From assembly GCA_002633025.1 (NCBI GenBank), contig NMRB01000055.1:606510-670509 (forward strand): a stretch of DNA of 64,000 nucleotides, in the 5' to 3' direction. The translations under genes and the position numbers were made by a program. Of the stretch, positions 12,201 to 27,200 are shown piece by piece. The DNA is from Notospermus geniculatus (Eukaryota; Nemertea; Pilidiophora; Heteronemertea; Lineidae). The notes beneath the pieces are model-generated. The model made no database searches. It saw nothing but the letters and a program-made list of their open reading frames with translations, and was not told the origin of the DNA. Each line of letters begins with the position of its first letter. Position 1 is the stretch's first letter.

Positions 12201-15200
12201 ATGTGCCACCAAATGGCAAAATTTTAAACTTTGAACTCTGTGACCTTGAAAAGTAGGTCAAATCAAAAACCCGTTTAATATGTTATGTATTCTCATTAGA
12301 TACACCTGTAATAAAAATTTGGAGACGATCCAGTCATTAGTTCAGGAGTTATTGCACTTTTTGTGTTTTTGATCTTGGCCACCTGGTGGCCAAGCCAAGA
12401 ATTGAATCGGACCGAAACTTGGTGTCATAGGTCATCTGACGTAGGGGTATATATGTACCAAGCTGCAGATCAATAACCCCAGCGGTTACGAAATGTGCCC
12501 TACTAACGGACGAAGGACGAGAACGACGACGATGACGGACGCTGCACCATCGTAATAGCTCACCCCAGTGAGCTAAAAAGGCAACTCCACTTCTTGCTTA
12601 TGCCACACACGAAGCAATATCCATGACGACCGAAAGTAATTACACTGGGCACCAATGCTTTTTACCGTCCCAAGTCACTCTAAATATTTCACTCGTTTCA
12701 TGGTCGATATGGTGAACATAGAGTCCCACTAAAAGTCACCACACAATGGGTGATTTCAAAGTTGGTGTTGGTGTTAGTGTTGGGTGTCAGTGTTGGTGTT
12801 GGTGTCTACCCAGACCCCCAAACACCATGACAGGTGTTACACTTGGTAACCATATTATTAGGGGTCCAATTGGATGAAAATTTGCTGTACACATAGAGGG
12901 TACCGAGATATATGACCTCACCAAGTTAGAATATTCAAGGTCAAATAGCCATGAAATGTGCCACCAAATGGCAGAATTTTAAACTTTGACCTCTGTGACC
13001 TTGAAAAGTAGGTCAAATCAAAAACCCGTTTAATATGTTATGTATTCTCGTTAGATACACCTGTAATAAAAATTTGGAGACGATCCAGTCATTAGTTCAG
13101 GAGTTATTGCACTTTTTGTGTTTTTGATCTTGGCCACCTGGTGGCCAAGCCAAGAATCGAATCGGACCGAAACTTGGTGTCATAGGTCATCTGACCTAGG
13201 GGTATATATGTACTAAGCTGCAGATCAATAACCCCAGCGGTTACGAAATGTGCCCTGCTAACGGACGACGGACGAGAACGACGATGATGACGGACGCTGC
13301 ACCATCGTAATAGCTCACCCCAATGAGCTAAAAAGGCAACTCCACTTCTTGCTTATGCCACACACGAAGCAATATCCATGACGACCCAAAGTAATTACAC
13401 TGGGCACCAATGCTTTTTACCGTCCCAAGTCACTCTAAATATTTCACTTGTTTCATGGTCGATATGTTGAACATAGAGTCCCACTAAAAGTCACCACACA
13501 ATGTCAGCACTCCAGTCAAGCTGTATGGATCCGCCAAACATTTCCAGGAATTCTCAATCATGATGCGATGACCATCCCACACAGAATCGGATCAGAGATA
13601 TTTCTCAATTGAGATAACCAATATAAAGCATCATCAGTGTGGGCTAGTGACACAATGTAATAGTGTCTTGAACATGTTACCATTATACTTAGACTAGAGT
13701 ACAATATATGTGGGCAGACAGAGAAAGTGAATTCCTCTTACCCTCTCCTCTTCCACCAAAATTCTTTCGTTGTTGGAGAATACCATAAGCCTGTTTCATG
13801 TCATGACAGAACGGGTCAATCAACTAAAGTAAGATGTTGAATTGAGAACTGAATCCAAAGTCAGCATTACTGACGCCATAGATAGTACTTGGCAAAGCAA
13901 TATAATGCAGAAGGAGACTGGAGTGCCTGGAGAAAGTCTCGTGTCAAAAGAGTCACCTCTACGTTGCTTTTGACAGTCAGTCGACTGAATCAGGAAGCTG
14001 ACAACCCTCAAGCCAAGACTTCACTGAGAGAATATTTCTACAGCACAAACCAGTCGGCCTACGTACATAACTAAGGCCAACAGTAACATACAGGGATGAG
14101 AAAGAACCTCAACAGTAAAGAGGAACCATTTGGAACCGTTTGATTTGATCGTCCAAATTGCTGACCTGATATGGTAATTCTATTTCACTTGTGGGCTGAG
14201 CAGCAAAATCAATTTCATATTGACAGTTTTCTATTAGCTTGACTTCAAAGTTGGTGTTGAGATGGGGGTTAGTGTTGGTGTCAGTGTTAACACCTGGTGT
14301 TAACACCAACTTTGAAATCACCCAATGTCAGCACTCCAGTCAAGCTGTATGGATCCGCCAAACATTTCCAGGAATTCTCAATCATGATGCGATGACCATC
14401 CCACACAGAATCGGATCAGAGATATTTCTCAATTGAGATAACCAATATAAAGCATCATCAGTGTGGGCTAGTGACACAATGTAATAGTGTCTTGAAAATG
14501 TTACCATTATACTTAGACTGGAGTACAATATATGTGGGCAGACAGAGAAAGTGAATTCCTCTTGCCCTCTCCTCTTCCACCAAAATTCTTTAGTTATTTG
14601 GAGAATACCATAAGCCTGTTTCATGTCATGACAGAACGGGTCAATCAACTAAAAGTAAGATGTTGAATTGAGAACTGAATTCAAAGTCAGCATTACTGAC
14701 GCCATAGATAGTAGGCTACTTGGCAAAGCAATATAATGCAGAAGGAGACTGGAGTGCCTGGAGAAAGTCTTGTGTCAAAGGAGTCACCTCTATATTGTTT
14801 TTGACAGTCTGCTGAATCAGGAAGCTGACAACCCTCCCAAGACTTCACTGAGAGAATATTTCTACAGCACAAGTACCAGTCGGCCTACGTGTAACTAAGG
14901 CCAACAGTAACATATAGGGATGAGAAAGAACCTCAACAGTAAGGAACCATTTGGAACCGTTTGATCGTCCAAATTGCTGACCTGATATGGTAATTCTATT
15001 TCACTTGTGGGCTGAGCAGCAAAATCAATTTCATATTGACAGTTTTCTATTCATAATCAAAACGCCCACATGAAATTGAAACCCACACAGAAATATTCTT
15101 CAGCATTTCAGCTGAATCTATAATTCATATCATACATTACAGTGGATTTAACGAAATGGCCTTTGAGCACTATCAGATATAGGTGTCATCACAGTGGATC

Positions 15201-18200
15201 CTGAGTGAGAAAAATCCATTCTCTAAAGCGCTACAAATGTGCAGTCTTGAATTATTTCATGTGTCACCAGATCCAACAATGAGTAGTCTGTCATCCCTTC
15301 GATCAGCCAACATCTCTTCCCTGCTCAAGCTCCAGTGATGACAATGGCATCATGTCGGATACACTGACACCAGCTGACATATAAGCTGGCACGGCAATTG
15401 CCATGGAAACCCCAGGCTCAAAATAGACTTGATCTGGTATAATACTATATCTCCCTAGACCAAAAATAACTCTTTGCCAGTGTTATTGGTAGGGATGGCT
15501 TCAATACTGCAGGATCGGAAGATAACCATATTATATTTAGGAACTGGTTTTAGGTAATTGGTGATCAAGGAAAGCATCAATTATAGATATTAACAGTATC
15601 AGCTTATTAACGGTAAACAATGGAATCCGTGGTATCATGATGCAAGAAATGTCTCGACTGTCTGCCCATCACCCGTTCAAGGATATTTTTTCCCTTGGGT
15701 TGGCCACAATACCAGGGCATCAACTGGTTTCCATAAAAAGTAACTGCACTTTCCTTTACCACTTCAACAGGTTGCTGTACTGACCATCTATGAAAACAAG
15801 TTACTGAGTTTGTCTTCTTCACCATTTCAGCAGCTGTCAGTCTCCTCATGCAGTCACACTCTTTTCACCCTTTTCAACAGGCATCAACCACTCTCTTCTA
15901 TAACCAACTGCTCACCATTTCAACAGGCATCAACCGTGGCTCTCTTCTACAGCCATATTCTCACCATCAGGCATCAACCACTCTCTTCTCCAGACAGGTG
16001 ACAGCCATCTCTTCACCATTTCAACAGGCATCAACCACTCTTCTCTAGCTCTCCAGACAGGTGAAAGTGATCTCGTCACCATTTCAACAGGTATCAACCA
16101 CTCTTCTGTAGCTCTCCAGACAGGTGACAGCAGTCTTCTCACCATTTCACTAACAGGCATCAACCACTCTCTTCTCTAGCTCTCCAGACAGGTGACAGCC
16201 ATCTTTTCACCATTTCAACAGGCATCAACTACTCTCTTCTCCAGCTCTCCAGACAGGTGACAGCAGTCTTCTCACCATTTCAACAGGCATCAACCACTCT
16301 CTTCTCCAGCTCTCCAGACAGGTGACAGCAGTCCTCTCACCATTTCACTAACAGGCAACAACCACTCTCTTTTCTAGCTCTCCAGACAGTTGACAGCCAT
16401 CTTTTCACCATTTCACTAACAGGCAACAACCACTCTTCTCCAGCTCTACAACAGGTGACAGCCATCTTCTCACCATTTCACTATTCAGGCAACAACCACT
16501 CTCTTCTCCAGCTCTCCAGACAGCTGACAGCCATCTTTTCACCATTTCAACAGGCAACAACCACTCCAGCTCTTCAGACAGGTGACAGCAGTCTTCTCAC
16601 CATTTCACTAAAGGCGCTCCTCCACTTGACAGTTTTCTCGCAGAAGTTGGCTCACAGTGGGCAATTCACCATTGTTTGTGTCCTGTCAGCTTACGCTGGG
16701 ACCAATGACACAGACAACTGCTCGCAGTTGAGTTGCCCATAGAGAGCCAACTTCTGTGAGAAAACTGTCATGTGGAGCAGCACCTTTACAGGCAACAACC
16801 ACTCTCTTCTCTAGCTCTCCAGACAGGTGACAGCCATCTTTTCACCATTTCACTAACAGGCAACAACCACTCTCTTCTCCAGCTCTCCAGACAGGTGACA
16901 GCAGCCTTCTCACCATTTCACTAACAGGCAACAACCACTCTCTTCTCTAACTCTCCAGACAGGTGACAGCAGCCTTCTCACCATTTCACCAACAGGCATC
17001 AACCACTCTCTTCTCTAACTCTCCAGACAGGTGACAGCAGCCTTCTCACCATTNNNNNNNNNNNNNNNNNNNNNNNNNNNNNNNNNNNNNNNNNNNNNNN
17101 NNNNNNNNNNNNNNNNNNNNNNNNNNNNNNNNNNNNNNNNNNNNNNNNNNNNNNNNNNNNNNNNNNNNNNNNNNNNNNNNNNNNNNNNNNNNNNNNNNNN
17201 NNNNNNNNNNNNNNNNNNNNNNNNNNNNNNNNNNNNNNNNNNNNNNNNNNNNNNNNNNNNNNNNNNNNNNNNNNNNNNNNNNNNNNNNNNNNNNNNNNNN
17301 NNNNNNNNNNNNNNNNNNNNNNNNNNNNNNNNNNNNNNNNNNNNNNNNNNNNNNNNNNNNNNNNNNNNNNNNNNNNNNNNNNNNNNNNNNNNNNNNNNNN
17401 NNNNNNNNNNNNNNNNNNNATTTACCACTTTCCTCAACCTACAAAATGTGACTGCTGCCTTCACCATTTCAGCAGAAGGTGACCCTTATTTTCTCTACCA
17501 TTTCAGTAGGCCTACACAGTGACTGCTATCTTCTATACTATTTCAGAAGACAGTGTCTGCTATCTTCTGTACCATTTCAGAAGATCGTGTCTGCTATCTT
17601 CTTCTATACCATTTCAGAAGACGGTGACTGCTGTATTCTCGTGACCATTTCAGAAGATCGTGTCTGCTATCTTCTATACCATTTTAGAAGACAGTGACTG
17701 CTAATGCTATTTTCTCTACCATTTCAGCAGAAGGTGTCTGCCATCTTCTGTACAATTCCAGCAAAGAAGGAGAATTGTTGTCTTCTCTACCATCAGTAAG
17801 GTGACTGCTATATTTTCCCTACCATTTCACGAAAATGCGAATGCTGTCTTCTCTACCATTTCAGGAGAAGGTGACTGCTATCTTCTACACAATCTCAGCA
17901 AAAGGGCCACTGAATTTTCTACCTGACTGCCACCTTCTATTACCATTTCTATACCATTTCAGGAGAAGTTACCAATGCAGGAATCTTTCATGGTTTCATG
18001 TTTATTCAAACCAATGCAACATGCTAATATTCTGCTTTTGGTAAACTTAATATGAATTCAACATGTTAACATTCTTGGTAGTTTGTGTGATGGCTTTGCA
18101 TGCATATGCCTGTATACCTCTTTGAGTGCGTTGCCATGGAAACATTTCCTATAACTGTAGATCTGATAGTGACATGATTGCTATGCATTATCCTCAGTAA

Positions 18201-21200
18201 ACTAGGTACAGGTTACAAGCAAATAAGGCAAATTCAGATAATGTGAGGAGCTGACACACAGGTTTCTGAGAAACACCAGATTTTCAGATCACCAGTTACA
18301 CAGTCTCCATTTGTCACAAAGTGAGATTTTAAACACCAATATGACAGGTCTATCAACAAGTCAACACAAGTTTTACAGACGGTCAACACTAAAGGTCAAC
18401 ACTTTAAGACTTATCCATGAGAACTCAGCAGGTCAACACGTCTAGGTCATCCAATCAGAACACAAACACTTTCTGTTTTGTCAAATCAGCAAGAAGCACT
18501 GTCTCTTCTATCCAATCAGCAAGTCCATGCTTATTTTAACCAATCAGCATGTCAGTACTTCCACCAGCTGGATAACTTCCTCTGTTTTGTCCAATCACAG
18601 GACAACACCTTCTGATTGTCCAATCAGCAGTTAAGATTTTCTGTTTTAACCAATTAGCAACATTTGGGATGATTATGTCTGGTTCATCAACATAACATAA
18701 TAGAAAGATGATGTTGTTGGACATCAGATCAGCATATTTCAAACTTGGGCTAAACAGAGCAAAACAACAGATCATTTAAGGACATTTATTGATCTCAATG
18801 ATCAAAGGCAGTGAAGTGATGTACCTGAGGACATAATTGAACATCAACCTGGAGCGAAATTAAACCCAAGTCTATTTGAGTTCATCTCATGTTATACAAT
18901 ATTGATAGAAAAAGCTCTACTGGTCTCAGGTAGCCTATTGATTGAATCTAGCAAAGATCGTAGGCTGTTAATGGATTAGAAAGCTGTTTCAATACAATCT
19001 GTATGTGAGCTACATCACGGTGTCACATTCACCGATAAACTCTGAGTCTTGTCTCCGAGATGCAAGATCAGATTAGTGATTTGACACAAGCTAGACTGCG
19101 ACGAGAGGACAGTAATGATGTCATACTACAGGAGCCATATTGGGTGTTAAAATGCTAATGTTAAATGAACAAAAAAGGTCAGGTGTAGATGAATTAATAC
19201 AACTAGGCGTCGTTGCTGCCAATGACTGACCGGTACAGAAAGGTCAGGAAGAAGATTCAAATCCATGCAGTTAGATCTAATGATTGATTCCAGGCAGAAA
19301 CGATATCATCTGGTGAACTGGTGATGCTTTCTTCCTTTCTTCAAATGATTTTTGAATGATATGCCTAAAAAACATGTAAAGTACCAACACCCCAGTACAT
19401 CACCCATTGCCCGCTACTCAGAATTCACTTCATTCTTCTGCTGCACAAGATATTCAACAGCCACGAGATATGGGAATGACTTGAGAAGTCCTCAAAACTA
19501 CAAGCCAGTCAGCAGAAACTGAATCAATAGAACATGTTCCTTGGTTTGGTTAGACATATCACGTCGCTACACACTGTATCCCATACCCGTTGCCATAGTG
19601 GCATGGGCGACTAATGGCAACAGAATGCTCTAAGACAATAACCCTCCACAATAAAATGCCTCGATTCACTGTTCTGTGACAAACATNGGGGGGGGGGGGG
19701 AATGAAAGTTGTTTGTTTATGAAGATGGTTGAAGCTGGATTTGGGGGAGCACTGTAGTCAAGAGATCTCAGCACATCAGCCTGAATACAATCCTGATCCA
19801 GATTTCAGATTCAGAATCCAGGTCCAGATCCAGATCCAGAATCCAAATCCACATTCAGAATCCACATCTTCATCCCTGGTTCAAAGTCCTTTAGCACTGC
19901 AACCAAGGGTCGAGGCCCACTTGTACTTCATGTGTTCACTTGCCTGCCCACTCTTGGTGCAAATAGAATAAATTAAAGAGTAGTCATCATTGACACTGGG
20001 AGACAGGTTAGTGATGGAATGGATACAAGGAGGCTGCCTTGATCCTTTTCTTGCAGAGGGTCCTCCGAGACAAAATGTCCACAAAATGTTAAGGGACAAA
20101 ACGTCCTCAGGGACAAAATATCCCAGGACGAAAAATCATGGGATGGATGAAATGTCCTCTGTAGTACATTCACACTCTATCATTACTTTGTACTTTTTAT
20201 GTACGAATAAATAATAATACCAGGTAATAATTACTGATGCAATGGAGATGCACTTGACTGAATGCATTTTTCTACAGTATGCTGCACGTTTGACCTACCT
20301 TCCGCACTGTGTACGTCCGCGTCAGCACATGCAGCGTCATGCACGTACCGTCCTCGTATCTTTCGCAGATGTCGCGCGGACCGGGCATGCAGTGAAGACG
20401 TAACGTCATTTGCCCATGGTGCGCGGCCATCACGCAGAAGAGACACATGACGTACTCATACCATACGCAATGAACTGATGCGTAGGCCTACTTTATCTGC
20501 GTGACGTACGTGGACGGTACATGGAAGGTACGTCAATTGTGCTCCGTACTGGACATGCGATATCTACATCATAGATCGTCGGGAGTAGGCCTGTCATTTC
20601 TCTTTAATGAAAAATATCACCGAGATGAATTATGTGAATGAATAGATTTGTATGACACAGCTGCTGCGGTACACACAGTGTGTAAACTATCGCATACAAA
20701 GCGAAAGTATGTTCACAGACTGGATACACATAGGCCTACTACGTAAGCCAAGGATCTCACAAGGCCAGCTATGTCCACAAACACTTCACCATATGTTTAG
20801 TTGGTGGAAGCACTTTTGGCCTCGGTCTAGACGGTGGGACTTATCCCTGGAGTTTGCGAGGCTGGTAAACATAGTAGCGATGAACGTGTTCCATGAAGTT
20901 AAAATTTTCTCGGATACATACTTGCAAAAATCTACTACTCCAATGACTTGTATTCTTAGCATTGCAAACAAGTCCAACGCAATCGCAGAGAGTTGATCTC
21001 TCAAAGTCATCTTACCTCATGAGACCAATTTTAACTGAAAAATCATAGCTTTGCAATTGTAAGTCGTTGCTGCCAATGACTGACCGGTACAGAAAGGTCA
21101 GGAAGAAGATTCAAATCCATGTAGTTAGATCTTATGATTGATTCCAGGCAGAAACAATATTATCTGGTGAACTGGTGATGCTTTCTTCCTTTCTTCAAAT

Positions 21201-24200
21201 GATTTCTGAATGATATACCTAAAAAAAACATGTAAAGTACCAACACCCCGGTTCATCAACCATTGCACGCTACTCAAAATTCACTTCATTCTTCTACTGC
21301 ACAAGATATTCAACAGCCACGAGATATGGGAATGACTTGAGAAGTCCTCAAAACTACAAGCCAGTCAGCAGAAACTGAATCAATAGAACATGTTCCTTGG
21401 TTTGGTTAGACATATCACGTCGCTACACACTGTATCCCATACCCGTTGCCATAGTGGCATGGGCGACTAATGGCAACAGAATGCTCTAAGACAATAACCC
21501 TCCACAATAAAATGCCTCGATTCACTGTTCTGTGACAAACATGCACTGTATTTCAGTGACTTCAAGAGGTAAACTCAAAAGGCTGGCGATGAATTCCGTG
21601 ATGCTGATTGGTGACACTTGGTCAGCCTTTGCGACAACGGGGGGAAATGAAAGTTGTTTGTTCATGTTGAAGCTGGATTTGGGGGAGCATTGTAGTCAAG
21701 AGATTTCAGCACATCAGCCTGAATACAATCCTGATCCAGATTTCAGATTCAGAATCCAGGTCCAGATCCAGATTCCAAATCCACATTCAGAATCCACGTC
21801 TTCATCCCTGGTCCGAAGTCCTTTAGCACTGCAACCAAGGGTTGAGGCCCATTTGTACTTCATGTGTTCACTTGCCAGCCCACTCTTGGTGCAAATAGAA
21901 TAAATTAAAGAGTAGTCATCATTGACACTGGGAGACAGGTTAGTGATGGAATGAATACAAGGAGGCTGCCTTGATCCTTTTCTTGCAGAGGGTCCTCCGA
22001 GACAAAATGTCCACAAAATGTTAAGGGACAAAACGTCCTCAGGGACAAAATATCCCAGGACAAGAAATCATGGGATGGATGAAATGTCCTCTATAGTACA
22101 TTCACACTCTATCATTACTTTGTACTTTTTATGTACGAATAAATAATAATACCAGGTAATAATTACTGATGCAATGGAGATGCACTTGACTGAATGCATT
22201 TTTCTACAGTATGGTGCACATTTGACCTACCTTCCGCACTGTGTACGTCCGCGTCAGCACATGACAGCGTCATGCACGTACCGTCCTCGTATCTTTCGCA
22301 GATGTCGCGCGGACCCGGCATGCAGTGAAGACGTAACGTCATTTGCCCATGGTGCGCGGCCATCACGCAGAAGAGACACATGACGTAGCCTACTCATACC
22401 ATACGCAATGAACTGATGCGTAGGCCTACTTTATCTGCGTGACGTACTTGGACGGTACATGGAAGGTACGTCAATTGTGCTCCGTACTGGACATGCGATA
22501 TCTACATCATAGATCGTCGGGAGTAGGCCTGTCATTTCTCTTTAATGAAAAATATCACTGAGATGAATTATGTGAATGAATAGATTTGTATGACACAGCT
22601 GCTGCGGTACACACAGTGTGTAAACTATCGCATACAAAGCGAAAGTATGTTCACAGACTGGATACACATAGGCCTACTACGTACATGTAAGCCAAGGATC
22701 TCACAAGGCCAGCTATGTCCACAAACACTTCACCATATGTTTAGTTGGTGGAAGCACTTTTGGCCTCGGTCTAGACGGTGGGACTTATCCCTGGAGTTTG
22801 CGAGGCTGGTAAACATAGTAGCGATGAACGTGGTCCATGAAGTTAAAATTTACTCAGATACATACTTGCAAAAATCTACTACTCCAATGACTTGTATTCT
22901 TAGCATTGCAAACAAAGTCCAACGCAATCGCAGAGAGTTGATCTCTCAAAGTCATCTTACCTCATGAGACCAATTTTAACTGAAAAATCATAGCTTTGCA
23001 ATTGTAAACAACAAGGAAAATGGGTTTGCTATATGGATCACTAAAAACGGCTACACGAGACTTCAGGTAGGGTCCTTCTACTACGTCATCTAAAGTGACA
23101 AAACTTTTCAGTACGACAGATATGAACAGAAAACTCAACGGAAGTAAAATCTCAAGACAGAAAAACCTTCAGCGATGTTTTCAGATACGAGCTACGTTGG
23201 AAGCCATGAGGTGCATTAGCAATCAGAACTGAAATGCTCCTAATTACAGTAACAACAGTCATTAGCGGGATGATTGCCTCTAAAGCACATGCTGCTCCCA
23301 TAGCTCTACGAATAAAGACTTGAAATGTGCGAAAAGACCACAAGTGAACAATGTGTCAAAAGTTTCCAGGACATATAGCCCTGACAATAGATAAAAAATG
23401 CAATCATGCTGACTGAAGATTAAAGTACTTGAGCATCTTGCCATGAAGAGACCATAATTAATTAACCACCATATTATGGTTGGTTAATTATGGATCTGCA
23501 ATCTATAATGGCCAGTACACGCCCAAACATTTTCGAAATTCACCCGAATCGCAGTTTTAAGGTCACAGAGCCTGGCTTTGCCCCTGGGATCTAGCTCCTC
23601 CACCCCATTCCAAAATTACCAAATCAAAAGCGATGCCAACCATCGCCAACAGGAGAAGCTGGACCCAGGCAATGCCAGGCCTCTGTGACCTTACAACGGC
23701 AGTTTTGGTGAAAGTATTTGTGCTCGATTGAGGTCCTGCATATGTTATGAAACGCCAAACAGCCTTTTTATGCAAGAAAAAAGCTAATTGAAATCCCATC
23801 CAGAAGAAAACATGAGACTTTCAAATTCTTTCTTTTTGTCAAATAGCTTACAAAAGCGAGTCACTTTGTGGCAAGATACCTGGTACTGTAACAAAATAAG
23901 ACAAACTACGATCACCATCTTGTAAGCAGGAAGTGATGAAAAAATCTTTGGTTGTGGACTATAACTGAAAATTAGACTATACCAATCTGTGTTTTTCAAA
24001 ACTAGTACACATAATCACATAAACTTACCCAAAGCAGCTTTAATATAAACAAAGAGGGGGTAAAATATAGGGCAATGAGAAATCAGAGTAAGGGGAGATC
24101 CAGAAATAGTGGAAAGAATCATGAGGGGCTCAAAAGTTTTGGTGATATTTCATTCAAGAAATGCTATGCTTCAAGAAATAGCTGATAAATAAAGTGGTAT

Positions 24201-27200
24201 CCCTCAGCTGGATCTACAACTTGAACAAAATTGCAAATGAACATGAACGAAGTAACACTGAAGCTAACTTTCCAAACCAGTCAATTGTTTCAGTATTAGT
24301 AATAGTAAGTAAATCACTTTCTTCAGCAACAGTGACTTTCTTCACCATCAGTCAGCCACTTTCTTCACCATCAGTCAGTCACTTTCTTCAGCATTAGTAA
24401 GTCACTTTCTTCACCACCAGCAAGTCATTTTCTTCACCGCCAATAAGTCACTTTCTTCACCATCAGTAAGTCACTTTCTTCACTGTCACTGAGTCACTTT
24501 CTTCAGCATTAGTAAGTCACTTTCTTCACCATTAGCAAGTCACTTTCTTCACCATTAACAAGTCACTTTCTTCACCGTCAATGAGTCACTTTCTTCACCA
24601 TCAGTGAGTCACTTTCTTCACCATCAGTGAATCAATTTCTTCACCGTCAGTGAGTCACTTTCGTCACTGCCAATAAGTCACTTTCTTCACCATCAGTGAA
24701 TGAAATCACTTTCTTCACCGTCAGTGAGTCACTTTCATCACCATCAGTGTGAGTAACTTTCACCATCAGTGAGTCACTTTTGTCACCATCAGTAAGTCAC
24801 TTTCTTCACCATCAGTAAGTCACTTTCTTCACTATGAGTGAGTCACTTTCATCACCATCAGTGTGAGTACTTTCACCATCAGTGAGTCACTTTTGTCACC
24901 ATCAGTAAGTCACTTTCTTCACCATCAGTAAGTCACTTTCTTCACCATCAGTAAGTCACTTTCTTCACCATCAGTAAGTCACTTTCTTCACTATGAGTGA
25001 GTCACTGTCTTCATCATGAGTGAGTCACTTTCTTCACCATCAGTAAATTATGTGTTTCAGTTTCTGTGAATCACTTGTTTTAGTACTAGTTGCTCACTTG
25101 TTTCAGAATTAGAAAGACATTTGTTTCAGGACCAGAAAGTGTATTGTCTCAGCAATAGCAAGTCCAGCACATACTCTATGGCCTTATCTACCAAACTCAG
25201 CTCCCATCACACCATTTGCCCTGACCTTATACACCACAGACCACCATATAACTACTCATAATATCATAACAATATGCCATAACTCATTATACATGTACAG
25301 CAGAGATGAACCCTGGTTACCCTCACAGTGAACTCTTATGTCATCTTGATCGCATGACGCACAATAGGACAGAAAGGAACTTCTGAGAAATCGTGCCATG
25401 CTCTCTTCAGTTGTACACAATTCAAAAAGAAAGCCACTTGAGAAGAGGGTTTTTTGAGGAGTGGTATTGATGAAGTCAACAACATCATTGGCTTGCATTA
25501 GGTGACACAGCTAACCACCCACTCTGAGAATATCAGAGGTTCTTTGCACCCTTCATCATCGCACACAATGTGGTGACGGAGGGGGGAGCACTAAGAACCA
25601 CTGATTACACAGGATAAACCATCAGCCCTACTAAAATCTCTCTTGGGCGCTCTTGGGTACGTGTTTCTGGGTGTTCCAGGGTATCAGTGCTTCATGTAAG
25701 ACGGGCGCAATTACGCTCGTGCCCTTGCGCACCCGCAAAATTGCACCGAGGAGAGCTCAACTGACTGGGCACTCGGCATCCTTGAAGTTCAGGCGCGAGT
25801 GTGAACAGCTCTCCTTCACAAGAGTGAACAGCTCTCCTCGAGCCTTTGAGGAGCTCAACTGATTGAGCTCCTGCAAATTTCAAATGTGAAGAACTGGGGT
25901 ATTCTTGGGTGTTCTTGGGTAGACTGTTCCAAAATACCCATTGACTAAAGGGTAAGGTGTTCTTGGGTATCTCTGACACCCTAGAGATACCCTAGAACAC
26001 CCTTCAGTCAATGGGTATTTTGGAACAGTCTACCCAAGAACACCCTAGAATACCCAAGAACACCCTAAAGCACCCAAGAGATATTTTTTTAGTAACTGTG
26101 TATTGTCAGGAGATGAAACAAAGCAGGGACATCCTTTTTCGCCTAGGCTTCTAAAAGCCTTAAATCTCTGATGAGGCTTTTGCCAGAACTCATCCAGTGG
26201 GCCTATGAAGCCTTTCTCTACACAGTCATATGCAGTGTCAAAATCCAAATGCCATCAATGCTTGAGGCAAAAGTAATGTTGTGTGTGAAAATGCAATAAT
26301 CAATAAGAGAAGTATGTGACAGTATTGGGCCTCTACAGCTGTTAAAATCCAGTCTATCCTAACTTGGTGTATGGTGGCAGCCTCGCCAGAAAAGTCACAG
26401 GAACCGACGTAGTCCAATATCACAAAATCAATACCACAAGGGGGCTTGATGGCCAGTTGGCATTTCAAACAGAAATATGGCTTCACACATTCAATTGACT
26501 TGCATAATGAAAAAAAGCTGAGAGGCATGCGCAATTTGCTAAGTGAACACTTCTAGCTTTTGGTAGACACTTTACAAATGAAAGCTGGTACTCAAACTAC
26601 CTCACAGCCTAAACACTGGGCTCAGAATTTGTAAACAGAGCACCTAAGTATGAAAATGTCAGTAACATCTCATTGAGCACATCAAGGCAAAACCTGTGCT
26701 GTGAAAGAGATTTGCCGTCCCATGAATCCAAACACAACCACATAATCATATCAGTGGTCCACTTTTACCCAACCTATTCTGATCCTGACATCAATATGCG
26801 GTGCAACAAGAATAGGTTTGTATTTGGAAAATCCAACCCAAACCCAAAGTTCCTTGTTGCTGGCCTAGTTCCCATGACTCTTGTTCCAATCATGAATTCC
26901 CTTTTTTGTGGTAAGCAAAATCACTCCAGGAAAATGGTCCAATTGGCCAAATACAGAATGAAATATGTTTCAGGGCAAACAGCCAGGTTGTTATACCTTC
27001 CTTCCATCCCTCTCTCCCAAACTCCCACATAGACAAAAGGAACGGGCCAATTCAAGTGCAAAATGAAATGGTCCATGGACCATGTTCTCACCTGGGTGAA
27101 TATACCAGAACAATTGACAAATGTCAAATCAAAAACCTGTTATATGTGTTATGTATCCTCATTAGATACACCTATGATAAAAATTTGGAGACAATAGGCC

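Noticed and set aside
15810-16742. Open frames through the 75-bp array
   Set aside because: Low-complexity repeat translation with no family resemblance.
17015-17522. Long open frames across the N gap (also 35,801-36,202)
   Set aside because: Most of the frame is unknown bases; no coding evidence remains.
24285-25040. CRISPR-like pattern of regular repeats
   Set aside because: Units are contiguous 24-bp tandem repeats without distinct spacers, in an animal intron.
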